The translations under genes and the position numbers were made by a program. A model generated the notes under the pieces. The model did no database searches. It was not told the DNA's origin and was given only the letters and a program-made list of their open reading frames with translations. A DNA stretch of 64,000 nucleotides, taken from assembly GCF_014529535.1 (NCBI RefSeq), contig NC_050735.1, positions 5,157,739-5,221,738 of the forward strand, in the 5' to 3' direction. Origin of the DNA: Bradysia coprophila (Eukaryota; Arthropoda; Insecta; Diptera; Sciaridae). Positions 1-13,859 of this stretch are shown here, piece after piece. Numbering within the stretch: position 1 is the first letter of the stretch; the number at the start of each line of letters is the position of its first letter.

Positions 1-5
1 TTTAA

Positions 6-1133
6 AAACTGCGAACGTCCAAAAACCGAATTTTTCCATAATTTCGAACTGTTTTGGCAACTCCGGAGCTCATCCTTATGTTTTAGCCGGCTCTCAATAA
101 TTTATGGCATGTAATTAAAGTGATAGCTATTTAATAAGAAATGATCACAAGAAAATAGGAAATGATCACTAGAAAAAGAGAAATGATCACAATTTTTTTA
201 TGATAGCAATAAAAATAGAATTTGATCACCAAAAAATAAGAATTTGATCACTAAATATATGCAATTTTACCACTAACATATGATCGTCTCGAAATAAGAA
301 ATGATCTACAATTATACGAATTTGATTACAAAAAATAAAGAAATGATCGTGCAAAATAAAAAATTTGATTGCAAGAAATAAGGATATGCTATCTATTATT
401 CTGTTTGATTATTAGACGATGCAAGAGAAAAAAAAATTAACACTTAAGTTACCAACACCGTTCCGGCGCCCGGCTCGCATTGCGGCCCTCCGCTTCGCTA
501 CGGGGCAATGGGCCGGATCGCTCGGCGTGTTAAAACGCTTTTTATGTGCAATGAATTACACAGACTAATTATTAGACGATGCGAGAGAGAAAAAATTAAC
601 TCCTAAGTTACCAACACCGTTCCGGCGCCCGGCTCGCATTGCGGCCCTCCGCTTCGCTCCGCGGCAATGGGCCGGATCGCTCGGCGTGTTAAAACGCTTT
701 TTATGTGTATTCGTTCGGACTTTTAGTGATCAAATTCTTTACTTTTAGTGATCAAATTCTTTATTTTTAGTGATCACATTTGATTTAGCGGGTGGTAGGT
801 ACTACTTGTGATCACTTCTTATTTTAGGTTGATAGAATCTTATTTCGTAGTGTTATATTTGAAAAACTGGTTGTGATCACATTCTTATTTTCCTGCAATC
901 ATTTTAATTTTCAAGTGATCAATTCTTATTTTAGATTTATCGCTTTTATTTCTTCCCATAATTTATGTTTGATTATTGACGCTCTCATCTTTCAAATTAA
1001 TCATGCTCGTCTTCATTTGAAACCTGATAGTGTCAAGAAATAATTGAGAGTCAGTTAAAAGGCAAGGCTGATTCAGCAGTGCCAAAACCGTTCGAAATGG
1101 TGGAAAAATTTGGTTTTTGGACGTTCGCAGTTT
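6..1133. mobile_element. Non-autonomous DNA transposon with long terminal inverted repeats
   Basis: Bases 6-59 and 1080-1133 are inverted copies over 54 bp with only a few mismatches (outer ends AAACTGCGAACGTCC and GGACGTTCGCAGTTT). The similarity continues imperfectly inward to about 100 bp per side, through CTCTCAATAATTT on the left. There is no transposase reading frame. The interior consists of many AT-rich GATCAC/GATCAAATT words plus a duplicated GC-rich module. The left end is only 5 bp from the window edge, so a target-site duplication cannot be judged. Superfamily is not assigned. Confidence 0.85.
411..707 (+). repeat. Two-copy GC-rich direct repeat inside the TIR element
   Basis: Two units start at 411 and 571 (160 bp apart) with ATTAGACGATGC, followed by an A-rich stretch and then a GC-rich block containing CCGTTCCGGCGCCC and GGGCCGGATCGCTCGG, ending near TTTTTATGTG. 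The units are almost identical. The GC content contrasts sharply with the surrounding AT-rich DNA. A further short direct repeat, built on TTTTAGTGATCAAATTC, follows at about 719-775. Confidence 0.85.
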
Positions 1134-4100
1134 CGCCCTGTGGCGTACTGGTCTATGCTCTACTGTTTATGGCCAAAGTTCACCTCTTAATTTTGTTCTT
1201 TTGTCGAAAGAACTTATGACAATAGGTCGATTTTGTTCGTTCATAAAATTGAGAAACTTGACTCTCAAGCACCATAGTTCCGTTCTAAAATATTTTTTTT
1301 CAAATTTAAAACCGAAAGTGGTTTGGTTATAACTCGTTTTATATTCAAGTTCTTTTAAAACTTATCACAGCAAAATGTCACCTCGGCCCGACTACAAAAA
1401 TTTATCGACCAGAATCAGTCTGAAGTTATTATGTAAATAACGATCCCTATCAACCAGCCAGTTAAACCGTTGAGTTAACCGGAACGAATTTCTTTCGACT
1501 GGTGGTAAAAGTCTCTGCAAACGATTTGCTATTTTCTCAATAAAAATTCTTCAAAATAAAAAAAAAATTGTTTTGGTGTGACAACCAGAAACAAGTTTTT
1601 TTATGACTTTTTCTGTGATTATATTTGAGATGGTGATATTATACAGATTATATTCGTTTTTGTTTGTGCTTCAAGTTGTATAACATATAATAACATAAAG
1701 TTAAATGAAGCCAATGACCGAAATGTAAAGAAGTTATTTTTTTTATAATGAGCTGGATTTTCAAATGAGAAACTATGGAGAGAAGTAAAATGAAATATAA
1801 AAAAAACCTAAACGAAACAAAAAAGGCTAATAATTTAACTATTGTGATGTATAACAGGTATTATTAGATTTGGTCTTGAATAGAAATTTAGGAATTTGTG
1901 TATTGTTTCATACGTGAGTGATGCGATAATTTATTACCTCTTTTTATTTGACAAAAAAAAATAGAGTTCAAGTAGCAACGCAACACACATCGCCCAGATA
2001 ATATTTATATTTGATCAGTTGGGGACACATGTTTAACTCACAAAAGTGAATACGAAAAAGCCGGCAATTGAACCAAAAAAAATATACTTTTTTCACATCC
2101 ATTAAACTGACAGAGTTAATTCATTCCGGATGGAATTTATAAAAGAAAAAATCGTAAAATTATGCATTCTAAAAAAAACTATTAAAATACAAGTTCTAGT
2201 TGAGTTATCAGCGGTCATTTACACTTTGATTTTGCACTTTTGTGTTATTTTATTTAGCAGATTTGTAATAATTATATGAAAGAAAAACTGATCTTAACCA
2301 ACATCAATGGTTAGTGAATTGTACTGCTCACAGTATTGTGGTTTTACAATCAAGAATAAATTGTTGTCTGATCGCATTGAGCCAAGGATGGTAACAGTTA
2401 TTTGTTTACCGATAGACTATTCTCGGCACTCGCTCCGCTCCGGTCGCAATACTTTGCTCTTGTTGGAATTTCTTATTGTCTTCCACGAAATTTTTTAAGA
2501 CAGAAAGACAATTCCGGGTGAGAATATTTCTATTTTCTCTACTATCAAAATTGAAAGGGAAAAAAGACATTTTTTCTTCCGATCAGACAGACCGGTAACA
2601 AAAAGCAATTTTCTCATGGCCTTAGTGGAGAAAATAAGGTTATCCACACCGCATATATGGAAAAGAATTTATTCATTTTCTTACTCCTGGTACCACAATA
2701 TCGAACAAGGGACACATTGTGTGAACACGTCCGTTGAATATGGTGACATAGATTACAGTAAATATTTAACATAAATCAACTTTGAATAACTTCTTGGAAT
2801 GCACCAACTTGCAAATATGAATTCCTTTCATATCAATTATGAATTGGTGAATTATACAACGACGTTTAGGGGATATTAAATGGCATAAATTAATTCAATA
2901 AATTGATTGCATTCATTGTTTTTGATAATGCAAACTATTGTTTTGAGAATACTGTTGACGTATTGTTCTTCAAAGAATTTGCGATACAATAAACAGGACA
3001 GGGGCGTAGCTAAAAAAACATTTTTCTTCAGTTGATATCTTCTTTTTGTTTGTTCGTCCGCGTTCAAGGAGACACATTTTGAGATAAAAATTAGGCGCAC
3101 GCTAATGTCTGCCACCTTGTGTCGATCTGATCTACGTTTTGGTGGCTTTTCATTGTTTGCTCTCTATTTTCTCGTGTAAAACTTCATCCTCGTAAATGTC
3201 AGTGAAATGTCATAGCAGTGAAGTTGGCTCACAAATAGAACGAAAACAATGACACAATGTACTAGAAATTATAGTAAATCTAGTATCGCTGAGGTACTAG
3301 AAATGTAAGAGAATTATGCAAACACTTATTATGTACATTTGAGCTTTAGTTTCCAAACATCGTTTCCCTATAAACTGCTACAGAAATGTCAAGTGACAAC
3401 CAACTTGTTTATGTCAAGAATCTAGATATGTTTATTGCTCACATGTCATTGAGTCTCAATACCGAAAATTGTTTCGCCTTGTGAATGCAGTCATCATAAA
3501 TTCTTTTTAATGACAGACCCACTACGGCTTTACTCAAGTTTCTCAGGACAAATTCATTTTACTCCTGCACCCCAGGAAAATGAGTAATTACTTCATTGAT
3601 ATAAGCGTCAAATATCATTTCCTTAGGCCTTTAGTGTGTAATGATAGCCCTTGTCTTCGCCTCGGGGCTTCAACCTTCACACTAGAGTCTAGTGACTAGA
3701 CAAAATAAAAAGTTTTCAATGTAAACTTAACTTACTGTTGAATTTCCACAACTTACGTTCTCTAGCCAAAAACCAATATTGCAAGTAAAATAATGGAAAA
3801 AAATTGGCCAATTTGACCTTATAACAAAAATTGTACTTTTTCTACCGAAAAATGTGTATTGTGCGCTCAAAATTGCGATTAATTCGTTTAGCGTGTCTGA
3901 TTTGTTGTTGGTTAAAAAGAAAACACAAGAAACAAATGTATAACGAAATTATATATTCACCTTGCACGTTAAGTGTATATAGTGTACAATAAAGAGTTAA
4001 CTTCTTTTTGTTCATTGTTAATTCATAGACAATAAACGAAAATCTTTTTCGTGTAACAAGTGCCTGGAGAAATATATATTTTACTTTCATCGTTCATATA

Positions 4101-4371
4101 GCTTTAACGTTAAACTCAAATTGTAACAACTTAATTGGACACAGAGAAGAAAAATTGTTTACTTTATAATATCCATGCATCGGAAGTAATAATTTTCTCC
4201 ATATTTTATTATGAAATATTAATAACAAAAGAAATGTTTTTCTAATTTTTATAAATTTTTTTCCCTGTGTAACGAGCTAATGAGTGAGCCATTTTCGCCA
4301 GTTTATTGTTATAGAATTTAAGTTGTTTGTACAAAATATATCTGAAATTTAATTTCTTGTTTGTTTTTCAG
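1134..4371. other. Non-coding, no gene recognised
   Basis: AT-rich sequence with only short random-looking open frames. It precedes an exon that begins with a splice acceptor at 4372, so it is probably intron of the same + strand gene. I found no convincing upstream exon here. Confidence 0.5.
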
Positions 4372-7300
4372 CTGAAAATTCACTTTAACGAATCGTTAAC
4401 GTCAATTTTTGAATATCCATCGGAAAGTTCGATGCTAGCTGACGATGTTGACAATAGCGCTATGGTGTCTGGATTGCTAGGTAGCATGGCATTAGGTAAA
4501 TTATTTGTTTTATTCTAATTTCATTTGACAATATTTAACATTATGAAATCTACTGTTTTGATTGAGTTATAGTCGTACCACAGCCAACAGTGCAAGATTG
4601 TATGATTTTATAGGAATACATTAGCAGGAACATAAGATTCCGAAAAGATCGAATGAATTATTGTTACACAGAAAAATATAGCCCCAACTAGGGCTTTCTA
4701 CTACAAATAAATCGTTGGACTCATTCGTCAGTGATCCTAGGTTCCATACCTGTCGAGAAAATTCTGCCTGGCTTTTACTAATCACTATGTCCGTAACTAT
4801 TCGCTATTAGACACTTAAGGTCGATATCATCTGCTATTACTTAACTCTGATATATCATATATAAGGTCAGTGTGCCGGTTCCTGGACAGGCATAAGTATT
4901 CAGACAGTTATTGGTGTTTCATTGATAAACCTTTACGGATGAAATAAGTGTCCGAGAACTCATACATGTCCGGCGAGTAATACTGACCCTATACTAGAAT
5001 TAGAATTGCAGACTTACTGAGTACAACAGATCTATTGGACACCAAAAGGTTGTGCGGAACGCTCAAAATATCATATTCTGTAGAGTTAAAATAATTAGCA
5101 AATTGAAGTGGCTGGCCGGCAAAACTATAGAGAGAGAGAGAGACACGCGGTATGTCTAAAAACCTCTGATGTCTGAATAGGATAATAGTAATCTGTCACG
5201 AACGCCCAAACTCCTTTTACTCTATGCATTTAGGCCTTAAATTTTAGGGTATAATTTACTACAGTGGTGTGCAGGCAATTCGAAGTTCAAAGCATTGTTG
5301 TGTATTCCCAAGAGTGCTTCACCGAAGTATAATCTTGCGTGACAGTCCACTCATTTTTGGGGTGAAATATGAAATGGACATTTTTGAGTTACGTAATTTA
5401 TGAGTTTGGGCCTGTAAGAACGTACCTTACCAATACTTCACTTACCAACCATTTTCGGTCTATAGTATTTATAGTATCTCTTCGTACTAGATTCTTTCTG
5501 AGAATCAATTAAGAACCGTCGAGTGTAATGTAATATTTGTGTAAGTGAAACTTTAGCGAATCAAATTGAAAGCATCAGTTCTTAGTGCAGCTCTCTGTGC
5601 AAATTCAGTAATTACTTTACTTAATTTCATTTTATTTTGCAAAAATAAAAACGAAACCAACAAACGGGCCGACAAGTAGAGACCACCCGTATCATGATTG
5701 ACAATTTGTTAAGATGCCGCAACAAAAATCGTCAAAATAAATCGCAATTCAACTCCAACATGTATTTATACTGAAATCGACACATCGAACAATTGAATTC
5801 GGTTTGCAGTTTGTACATTATTTTCCAAGATTTTCAACATCCAAAAAAGAGAGCTTTCAATTCGTTTATTTGTCACGGTTTATATTTCATGTTTTGATCT
5901 TTTTGACATCAGTTAGCTGTAACACGTAAGCATTATAATTTATCTCTGTTACGGTTATTTATTACGAGCTGAAAGATTTTCAGTGAAATTAGAGCATTGA
6001 AAATATTGTTGTTATTGTTGTTGTTGCTATTTTAAATTGTAGATTTCAGGTCGGCGTGGTATATCATATTCAATTTTGACTAATAAATTTACCGAAACTC
6101 TGCACCAGATGTGTCTGTGTAAAATATCAATTTTTGATTTAGTCATCACATTTAATGACCGGAACAAATATTTGATTCATGATTATTACAACTCGATTTT
6201 TTTGTCTGTACACACTCGAAAATGTTGTCTATTATATTTGGCATTTCGTTAGAATACGCAAATTTTAGCATATACCACAACGAAAAACGGTTTTGCCATT
6301 TTTATGCTAATTCGATGGAATATAATGAATGTACAAATAGGCAAAGTGATGTGTGAAATGTGAATATATTCAAATATTGATGGATTATTAACCAATTTCG
6401 CTGAATGCATAAATACTTTCACGAAGTTGAGATGACAACTTGACAGTGTGTGAATAATGTCATCAAGAGAATAGAATAAAATTAAAAAATTCTGGCGACA
6501 CTGTACTAAGTCATAGAGCATTAGACTGACTGCTCACAAGCTTATTAATAAGCATACATAGAATTCTCCGCTCAGAAAGCTCCCTCATGTATCCATTTCA
6601 AGGTCTATTCGAGTCTTGAATTTCGTGAAAAACTTTCTTGATTTTCTCAAATTTCCAAGAATTTTCTCTTGATTTATTCGAACTTTTGCGACCTTTTTTG
6701 GGACGAATTTTCATGATTTTCGTGAATTTTTATCGAGTTGGTGATAGTTACAGTTAACACACACCAAAATTACGCAATTTGATTCAACTGTTTTTCAGCT
6801 GGTCCACTCACACAACCTCACACGAGTTTTATAGTCATAACGTATGACTCATACACGAGTGGTAGTGATAAACACGTATAAGACAGTGACGTTGTGTGAG
6901 TAAGAAAGAGCTGAAATTGTCACAAATTTTCACGATTTCGTGAATTTTTGCGATTTCATTTAATTTGTTCGATGCAGTTAGAGGCAGTGAAATTTCATAA
7001 TGAATTTGCTTCGGATGTTTTTCAGCTGATCTACACAAACAGTCAAAAATGTTTATACGGTTTCACCACTACCACGTGCTGCTTGTACCAGCTTCAACCG
7101 AATTGACAAGTATGAACAGTTTTGACTGTATGTGTGGATCATGTGTGGCTGAAGCACATTCATCCTGAAATTGCACTGCCCTCGACTAAATATGACCTTC
7201 CATTTCGTCTTTATTTTCAGATTCTAACAGTCAGAATAGTTGCAAACGGGCATTCACATTAACATCCTATCTCCAATACCATTGCCCGACAGTTCAATTA

Positions 7301-9353
7301 ATTTCCAATTTTTTTTACCCTCACTTAAGTAGAAGGAATGCCAACACATTCTCCTTACATTCTGAATTCATCCCCTTTTCCAACCGTTGTAATGCTCGAC
7401 CTTGTCTCATGTACAGAATGCTTCTTTTACATGCAATTGTCACGAAATGACCTTCACAATAGTGAAAAGTAAACGTTCACCATGAGCGATAAAGTAACAT
7501 TTATAGCAATCGGTGAGGTGCTGGGATACTGAAACGTATTTATCATCTCAGTCTGTTTTTTTTCGCAGTTATTATGCAAACAGGTTAACAAACTACCATC
7601 GTCGTACGTGTCTAAATGATACATTTGTTTAACTATTCAAATGAATCTATTGAATGGCAACTTGTGCCATATATAATGCTATGTGATAGTTTATAGTATA
7701 GTGTATAGGTCGGGCGATTTTCCACTGTAAATATACGAAAGTTTTTATGTCAGTTCGTTGTTTTCCATTTAAACAAAGTGGTTCATTTACAGGTTCTTTC
7801 CACAGAAAACAACAATTTTCGCTTAATCATCACGTTGCTATAGGTTTTTAAACTCAATACCAACGTTATTTCATCAAGTCCATAACATAACAAATAATGT
7901 AATTATTAAGAAGCAGGTGTTCTTGAATTGAAGCAAGAGAAGACGAAAAAATAATAATTTTCTTTTAGATGTTAAAGTGAACCACAAATGTTCGATCAGG
8001 CATAACTGTATGCTGAGTGGAGATTGATCACGTTTAGTTTGTCTAGGTCTGGACCTCTAGATCAAAGTAAAAGTTTTTTTTTTCTCTTTATTCTGTTGGA
8101 TTAATTTGAATTTAACTGTTAAATCTGATCTGATATTTTTTTCCATTCTACATCGGTAACATTTTTGTTGCAACAACAAAACAGTTGGTTCGTTTTATTG
8201 ATATCAATAAAAAGAAAGAAGCCGGCGATTCAATTACTTTGTTTATTCAATCTTTGGAATGAAATTGTGACCCCATTTCGATATTTATATTGTTTCAGGA
8301 GGTTATCCCACAGATGAACAAACTAACGCGTTTAATATTGAGGATGTAAGCGCTACTGAACGATATTTACTAACTAAAATTCCCATTGGAACAGAATCGT
8401 TGGTTTAGCATCCTTTTCTTCCGGTTTCGTCCGGTTTCAGATTGTTTACAGGTAGTACAGATATTGGTTGCTAGTCATCTGAGCCCTGGCTAGTGTTGTC
8501 TTATAATACCCATAAGTATTTCCTTAAACTTCAGGAAAGGGTACTCAAATTTCAATCTAAGTTTGCTTCAGCTGATTTTCAGTTGGTTCAATCATACAAA
8601 GAAAACGGATTATGAGTGTTTATACAGATTTAACAGAACACACGCGTGGTAAAATCGTATAAACATCAATAATATCCAGTTTTGTTTCTATGATTGAATC
8701 AGCTGAAGCAAATTTTGACTGAAATTTGATTGGCCTTTCCTGTGTCGAAGTATCGAAAACTCACCGATATCTTGAACAAGAGAAGTAAAAGATTTAAAAT
8801 GATTGTAGTAAAGCTGGTATGGCTCGGAAATCCGATATTCAATGCACTAACCAAACATTACTGGTCAGTCAATAGGTCTGTTCCGAGTCTTAAAGCAATA
8901 AGCTCACCGTACGTAAAATGCTAGGCATTGCAGTAGTCAGTGGTATAACAATTCTTGGATCTCGGATTTTGCTAACTGGCTTTGATATTGGAGATACAAA
9001 AATTTCAACAAACCCTTTTCCCAGCTTCTCTCACATACAATAGAATCCTTTGATTGATTTATCGGCACCACCATCATTAAATTCCTCAATTTATAGTAAA
9101 ATACGTTTCTAACGTTTTCGTCATCTATTTTTTAGGTTCGGCTCCGCTAGGCAGTTACACACCAGTAAAAGCATCAATTACAACCTCTTTCGAATTGGGC
9201 GTCACCCGGTCTCAGTCACCGTCAGTTGAAACATCATCAACTGCCAGCACCAATGGTGAATCGTCAGAAAGTCTACAATATTTAAAACCAGCAACAGATG
9301 AACAAACGGTCGCTTGGAGCGAAGGAACACGAGTCACAGATTTGCTGTTTTAA
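4372..9353 (+). CDS. Last exons of a possible taperin/phostensin-like PP1-binding protein
   Basis: Two exons read as one frame. Exon 4372-4495 follows TTTTTCAG and ends at G|GTAAAT in phase 1. Exon 9136-9353 follows TTTTTTTAG and ends with TAA. The splice gives a continuous 114-residue C-terminus. The first exon encodes LKIHFNESLTSIFEYPSESS; KIHF fits the RVxF docking motif for protein phosphatase 1, and the acidic FEYPSES segment after it resembles what I remember of taperin/phostensin tails. The second exon is Ser/Thr-rich and ends in a WSEGTRVTDLLF tail. AATAAA-like signals follow at about 9658 and 10076. Earlier exons lie outside the window or were not found. The exon pair is well supported by phase; the family name rests on motif resemblance and is tentative. 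Confidence 0.6.
6775..7178. repeat. Two palindromic MITEs of the GCTTCAGCTG family
   Basis: Copy one (about 6775-6922) begins TTTGATTCAACTGTTTTTCAG and ends GAGCTGAAATTGTCAC. Copy two (about 6984-7178) begins CAGTGAAATTTCATAATG and ends CATCCTGAAATTGCACTG; these are imperfect inverted repeats. Related copies lie at 8546-8728 and 32462-32635. Confidence 0.6.
8299..8345 (+). other. Possible frame-switching cassette exon
   Basis: 47 bp between TTGTTTCAG and GTAAGC within the intron of the PP1-binding-like gene. It opens in phase with exon 4372-4495 (giving GGYPTDEQTNAFNIED), but its length is not a multiple of three. Inclusion would therefore run the last exon into a stop after VRLR. It could be a regulated truncating exon or chance. 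Confidence 0.3.
8546..8728. repeat. Palindromic MITE, GCTTCAGCTG family
   Basis: 183 bp with inverted ends CAAATTTCAATCTAAG.. and ..TTTTGACTGAAATTTG. Both arms carry TTTGCTTCAGCTGATT. No coding capacity. Confidence 0.75.
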
Positions 9354-12300
9354 GTTTAGTTCACTTTTCTGTTCTGCTGGTGAATTTTTGGGTGTGTGTG
9401 CGTGTGTGAAAAACAAAGAGTCTTGTTTGACATTATATTTCTTGATGGTTAACAGGATACACGGCCACATTTGTCACACTATTACACAATGAAGATATCA
9501 ATTTATTGAATTAGTTTTTAGGTTTAGGTAGTAAGTTTTTCGTTCGATTAACAATTCTGCAAAGTCTTGCTCGAGCATTTGATTTTTCTTTGTTTTTTTT
9601 TCTCTCTTTGGATCTTTGATTTAAGGATGTCTATAAATAACGTTTATCATTGTAAATCAATAAAAATGCCAAATATTGTCATTAAAATAATCGCGTAAAC
9701 GAAACTTATAAAGCGCGGACGCGGATTATTTAAACAAAAAAAAAAGAAAAGAAAAGAAAATGAATCGAAACAGGGGGACTAATACTCATATTAAATGTGA
9801 GTGTGAGGATGTGTTATACAAAGAAAGAATTAAAAATTAAAATGCAGAACAAAAAAAATAATCAAACCGACGAGAAGTAAATGTTGTGACAAGACTAGTC
9901 TTGACATGAATTGATCAATTTTCATTCCAATACAAAACAAAAAAGCAAGAAAAGGACGAAATTTTTTGTCGAATTATTTTCATTAAATCTTGTTGTGATT
10001 CGAAGAATAGTTTGGAAAATAGCCACCCCATATACCAACTAACATAGATTAATGTTCAAACGAAAAATATTATGAAATAAAAATGAAAATTTACAGTCCG
10101 TAGAAAAGGATTTAATGTGAAAAAAATTGAAATAGTCCAGGGCCATTGAGAAACATTTCACTAAATTTCGCTGCAAAATTCACTGAATTTTGTGAAATTT
10201 CTTGGTGAAATTTGGTGAAATTTATTGAAATATTTTTCAATATTAGGCGCTGATTTAGCCACTGGTCGTCTAAAGAATTGTCAATAAGCCAGCTTCTGTT
10301 TCCTCGATTTCAAAGAATTTGTTATTATCATTTTCAGAATAACTCACATCAATCACCTTCTAGCTCACATCAATCAGCCTTGTAATGTTACATGCACGAA
10401 CACTTTGTTAATGAAAATGTGATCCGATTACTTTTGCGTTAATTCCTTGGTGATTGGTGTCAAATAGACTGACTTGTTTCCGTACACCACACAGTATTAG
10501 TATCGATTATCCGGTTCCAATGTCTTCAAATTTTTCAAGTATTTTCATCATAGAAACATTGGACAAATTCAATAAATCCAACAGAATTATTGCAGCTCGA
10601 ACTAATAAATCTCCAAACCTTTTCAATGGTTAGTAAGTTGGTTGGTGAATCGAATGTAAAGTGTTGATTGACGGTGAGTCCATTTTATCGGATCTATATT
10701 TTCTAGTGAAAATCATGCTAGCCCTCTGGCTGAACTACTGTCCTAATTGTTGTGCTAGTCTGTTATTCGGTATTTGGAGCCAAAAAACGGACTCCACAAA
10801 TATTTTGTTCTAAAACGTCGATTTAGGGCACACAGTCGATACAAATTCTTCCACACTCCGACAATTTTCTATTTCCTCAAAACAAACCGTACGTGGGTGT
10901 GTCGTGACGAAAAATAAATTCTTATTGACATACATCGAACGACAGTGTCTCGAATTGTACCTTTTGCTGATTACTGGTATCGACAGCGACGACATAAAAA
11001 GACCGATAAGCTCTGTGTAATATAGCCATCCGACTGGTATTGGCAGTGACGACAGAAAAAGAGCGGTGGGCCTTGGGTTAACGTTGTCAACTACAGCAAA
11101 ATAGTTCTTAAAACTTAACAAAGTAAAGAATTTTGTTCTCTGAAACAATATACAATACTTCAAACAAAAGAAGTAGTAGATCTAATGACTACATGAAGTC
11201 TGCTGTTGATAAAAGGTTTAACCGGTTTCAAAAGTTTTCAAATTCACTTTGGTACGATGATCAGAATATCCTCAGTTAAACCAAATTGAATCGGAACTCT
11301 TTCCAATTTCAGCTATTTGTATAACGAATATAATAGAGTGATGAAAATTGAATTGTATATGTGCGATGCCTTTGACAAAGTGCATTTTGTAACCGAAAAT
11401 AATTTTTATTAAAATTAAACGGAAAGGGAAAACGTTTTTAATTTATAAGTTCGGCTAAGCTTTGATGAGAATGTCTGTGAACATTGAATTTACAGTTAAA
11501 ATATTCTTTTTTGTAATTATTATATCGAATTGTATACACACGTAATAAGGCTTGAACATAATTAATTAATTGTGATATAAAATATTATTAACGAAACAAA
11601 CAAAAAAAAACAACAACATTAAACAATACCGCATAGTAACCTATGCACATGCATTTCTAGTAAGTTAAGTGAATGTTCTTAAGGATTCTTGTTGATTTTT
11701 CCTAACCATTTTTGATTTTGCTAATTTTTTATGTTTTTGTTTTTCCAAAATTTGATTATCTTTGTCTTCTCTTCGTTCTATTTTTGTTTGGATTTGCTAC
11801 CATGGAACTGTAGATGTTACTATCTCCATCCTCTGGTTTGGACGTTTCATTTTTGACGCAGAATTATTTCATATACTCCAAGCGATCAAACAACTGTGAA
11901 CAGTCAACTATAAACCTATTAGTCCTTTACAAAACTAGGCAAAAAAAATTGGAAAAGTCCACTTTTCGTGTGAATTGTGTTGATCCGATACGAAGCCGAG
12001 AACAACAAACACCAAACACGGTTTTCGATAACCCGATACGGAAAACATGAGATCTAATACCTTTATTTTTGAGAGTCCTAACGAGGACAGGATTTGCCTA
12101 GTTTATATCTCAGTCGTCACACATCAGAAAAAACTCCAAAATGATGTCAAAGTCAGGCTATTGGTCTTAATTTAACGAGTAAATTTATTTAAAAAAATGT
12201 CATCAATAGACCTACCGTGCCAGGCAAGTTGAAAATTTGATAGTGTAACTTTCACGCCAGACTTTTATTTTCGAATTGCATTCTTCATTTGGCATTCTTC

Positions 12301-13494
12301 TGTCAAAAGTTTAAATTTGTTTCAATGTGCGACGACTAGGGCTATTAAAGCTTTTCCTACGCTTGAAAAACCGAAGTCTCGTAGAACAAAGTACCTGACA
12401 ATGTAATAAGATCGCGTAGGTTTCAACCCATGACCTAATGAGCGATTGATATGCACATGGGCTGTCGATTTATTACAGTAGGTAAGTCTTTGGAAATGTG
12501 ATTTCTCATTGGCCTTCATGACGCAATTCATTCTGTAAAAAATTTTCGCTTGATTTTTACCTCTTCTTTCAGCTTTAAGCTTATCCTAAGTTCCGTAAGT
12601 ATTTCTTGAAACATTCCCAAAATCCACAAAAATTTCCCAAATTGTTTGTAGGTTGTAACAGTTCCGTGGTCATCCGAATGTAACAGTTCCTTGGTCATCG
12701 ATATAAATTTCTTTTCTTTATTATGTAATGAAACACATATCATGCTATCACGCTTATTGAAACTGGCGTAGTAGCGTTTCGAAAAGCTATTTGTTGCTTC
12801 ATTTGTTTGTATAACTAACACAAATAAGCGAAAAGCGATCAACACTTACCACTGTCATTTAATAAAGTGAAATTCCATACAGGGAAGGAATTATAAGCTC
12901 AAGCAATTTCAGTCGAAATAATTTTATGCCAATCTATGGTCACGTCGACATTATATGTGGATTGAATGGCATGGGTTGAATTGAAATTGTTGGATCTGAT
13001 AATTTAATTCCACGGCTGTAATACTAAACCCAGATTAAAGTATCTCTGTGTACAATAAAATATTAAAACATTCGAAAACGAGAAATCTTATCCACTTTAC
13101 AATTTTATAATAAATTACAAAAATAAAAAAAAATAAAAATGAAAATCAACCACTACAGCAGTATTTTTTAAGATAATTTATCAAATAAACTTGCAAATTG
13201 CATTAAAATTTATGTTGTTTTTTATTGTCGTTGTACCGGATTTGCGGGAGTAAAAGCCGGAAAATCGACACTGGATATGGATAATTCTTGGTGCCAAGCC
13301 TCCAAAACTGACCTTGGATATTTTTATCAGACCACATCGAAACATGAAAAATCGCGCTTTACAATCCTTGGAGCATGTCTATAGGAAGAGAGTATGTGGA
13401 TTACTATGATTTCATTGGAAGACCCTTCCCGTCGTCATAGTATTTCCATTTCATTGTCTCCTACTCCTACTCGATCCATTAACTAAACGAAAGT
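9354..13494. other. 3' flank and intergenic region, no gene recognised
   Basis: The first part is probably 3' UTR of the preceding gene (AATAAA-type signals near 9658 and 10076). The rest has only short frames with no recognisable domain. TGAAATTT-rich sequence at about 10160-10235 looks like simple degeneration. Confidence 0.5.
10973..11071. repeat. Short two-copy direct repeat, 60-bp period
   Basis: About 39 bp starting ACTGGTATCGACAGCGACGA recurs 60 bp downstream as ACTGGTATTGGCAGTGACGA, followed in both by AAAAAGA. It makes a repeated peptide on the minus strand, but nothing suggests a gene. Confidence 0.5.
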
Positions 13495-13820
13495 AAACTA
13501 ATTTTTTTTTATCGAAGAAGAAGCTCAGATGTAGTGCAACGATTTTTCTGAGTGCCTAGAGTTCCCTTCATTGCTTTTTTTTTGCTTGATTATTCAATCG
13601 ATTTTATTTTTATTAATTGACGACTTATTTATTACGCGATATTTATTCTATTTTCTATTTAAAACTTTTTTTGACGACCTGCTAACTAAGCAGTACTTTT
13701 CTCTAGCTTCTTGTTTTACCTTGCTTTTGCATTTTGTATGCCGTTTTTTCTTTGCTTTGTAAACTGAAAGACCGCTTGTATTAAGAAGACTCAAAATGAA
13801 TAAATGAATTGAATTGAATT
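13495..13820 (+). mobile_element. 3' end of a non-LTR retrotransposon, tail copy 1
   Basis: The end at about 13766-13820 (CCGCTTGTATTAAG, AGACTCAAAATGAATAAATG, then GAATT repeats) matches the 3' end of the next LINE fragment at 14490-14545. The 5' limit is uncertain. No reverse transcriptase remains. Confidence 0.5.
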
Positions 13821-13859
13821 GACCACCGACAAAAACCATACAAAGTTCGAGAGAAGATT

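Noticed and set aside
10810..11163. 117-codon minus frame as a gene
   Set aside because: Its internal peptide repeat comes from a short DNA repeat; no domain, no splice context.
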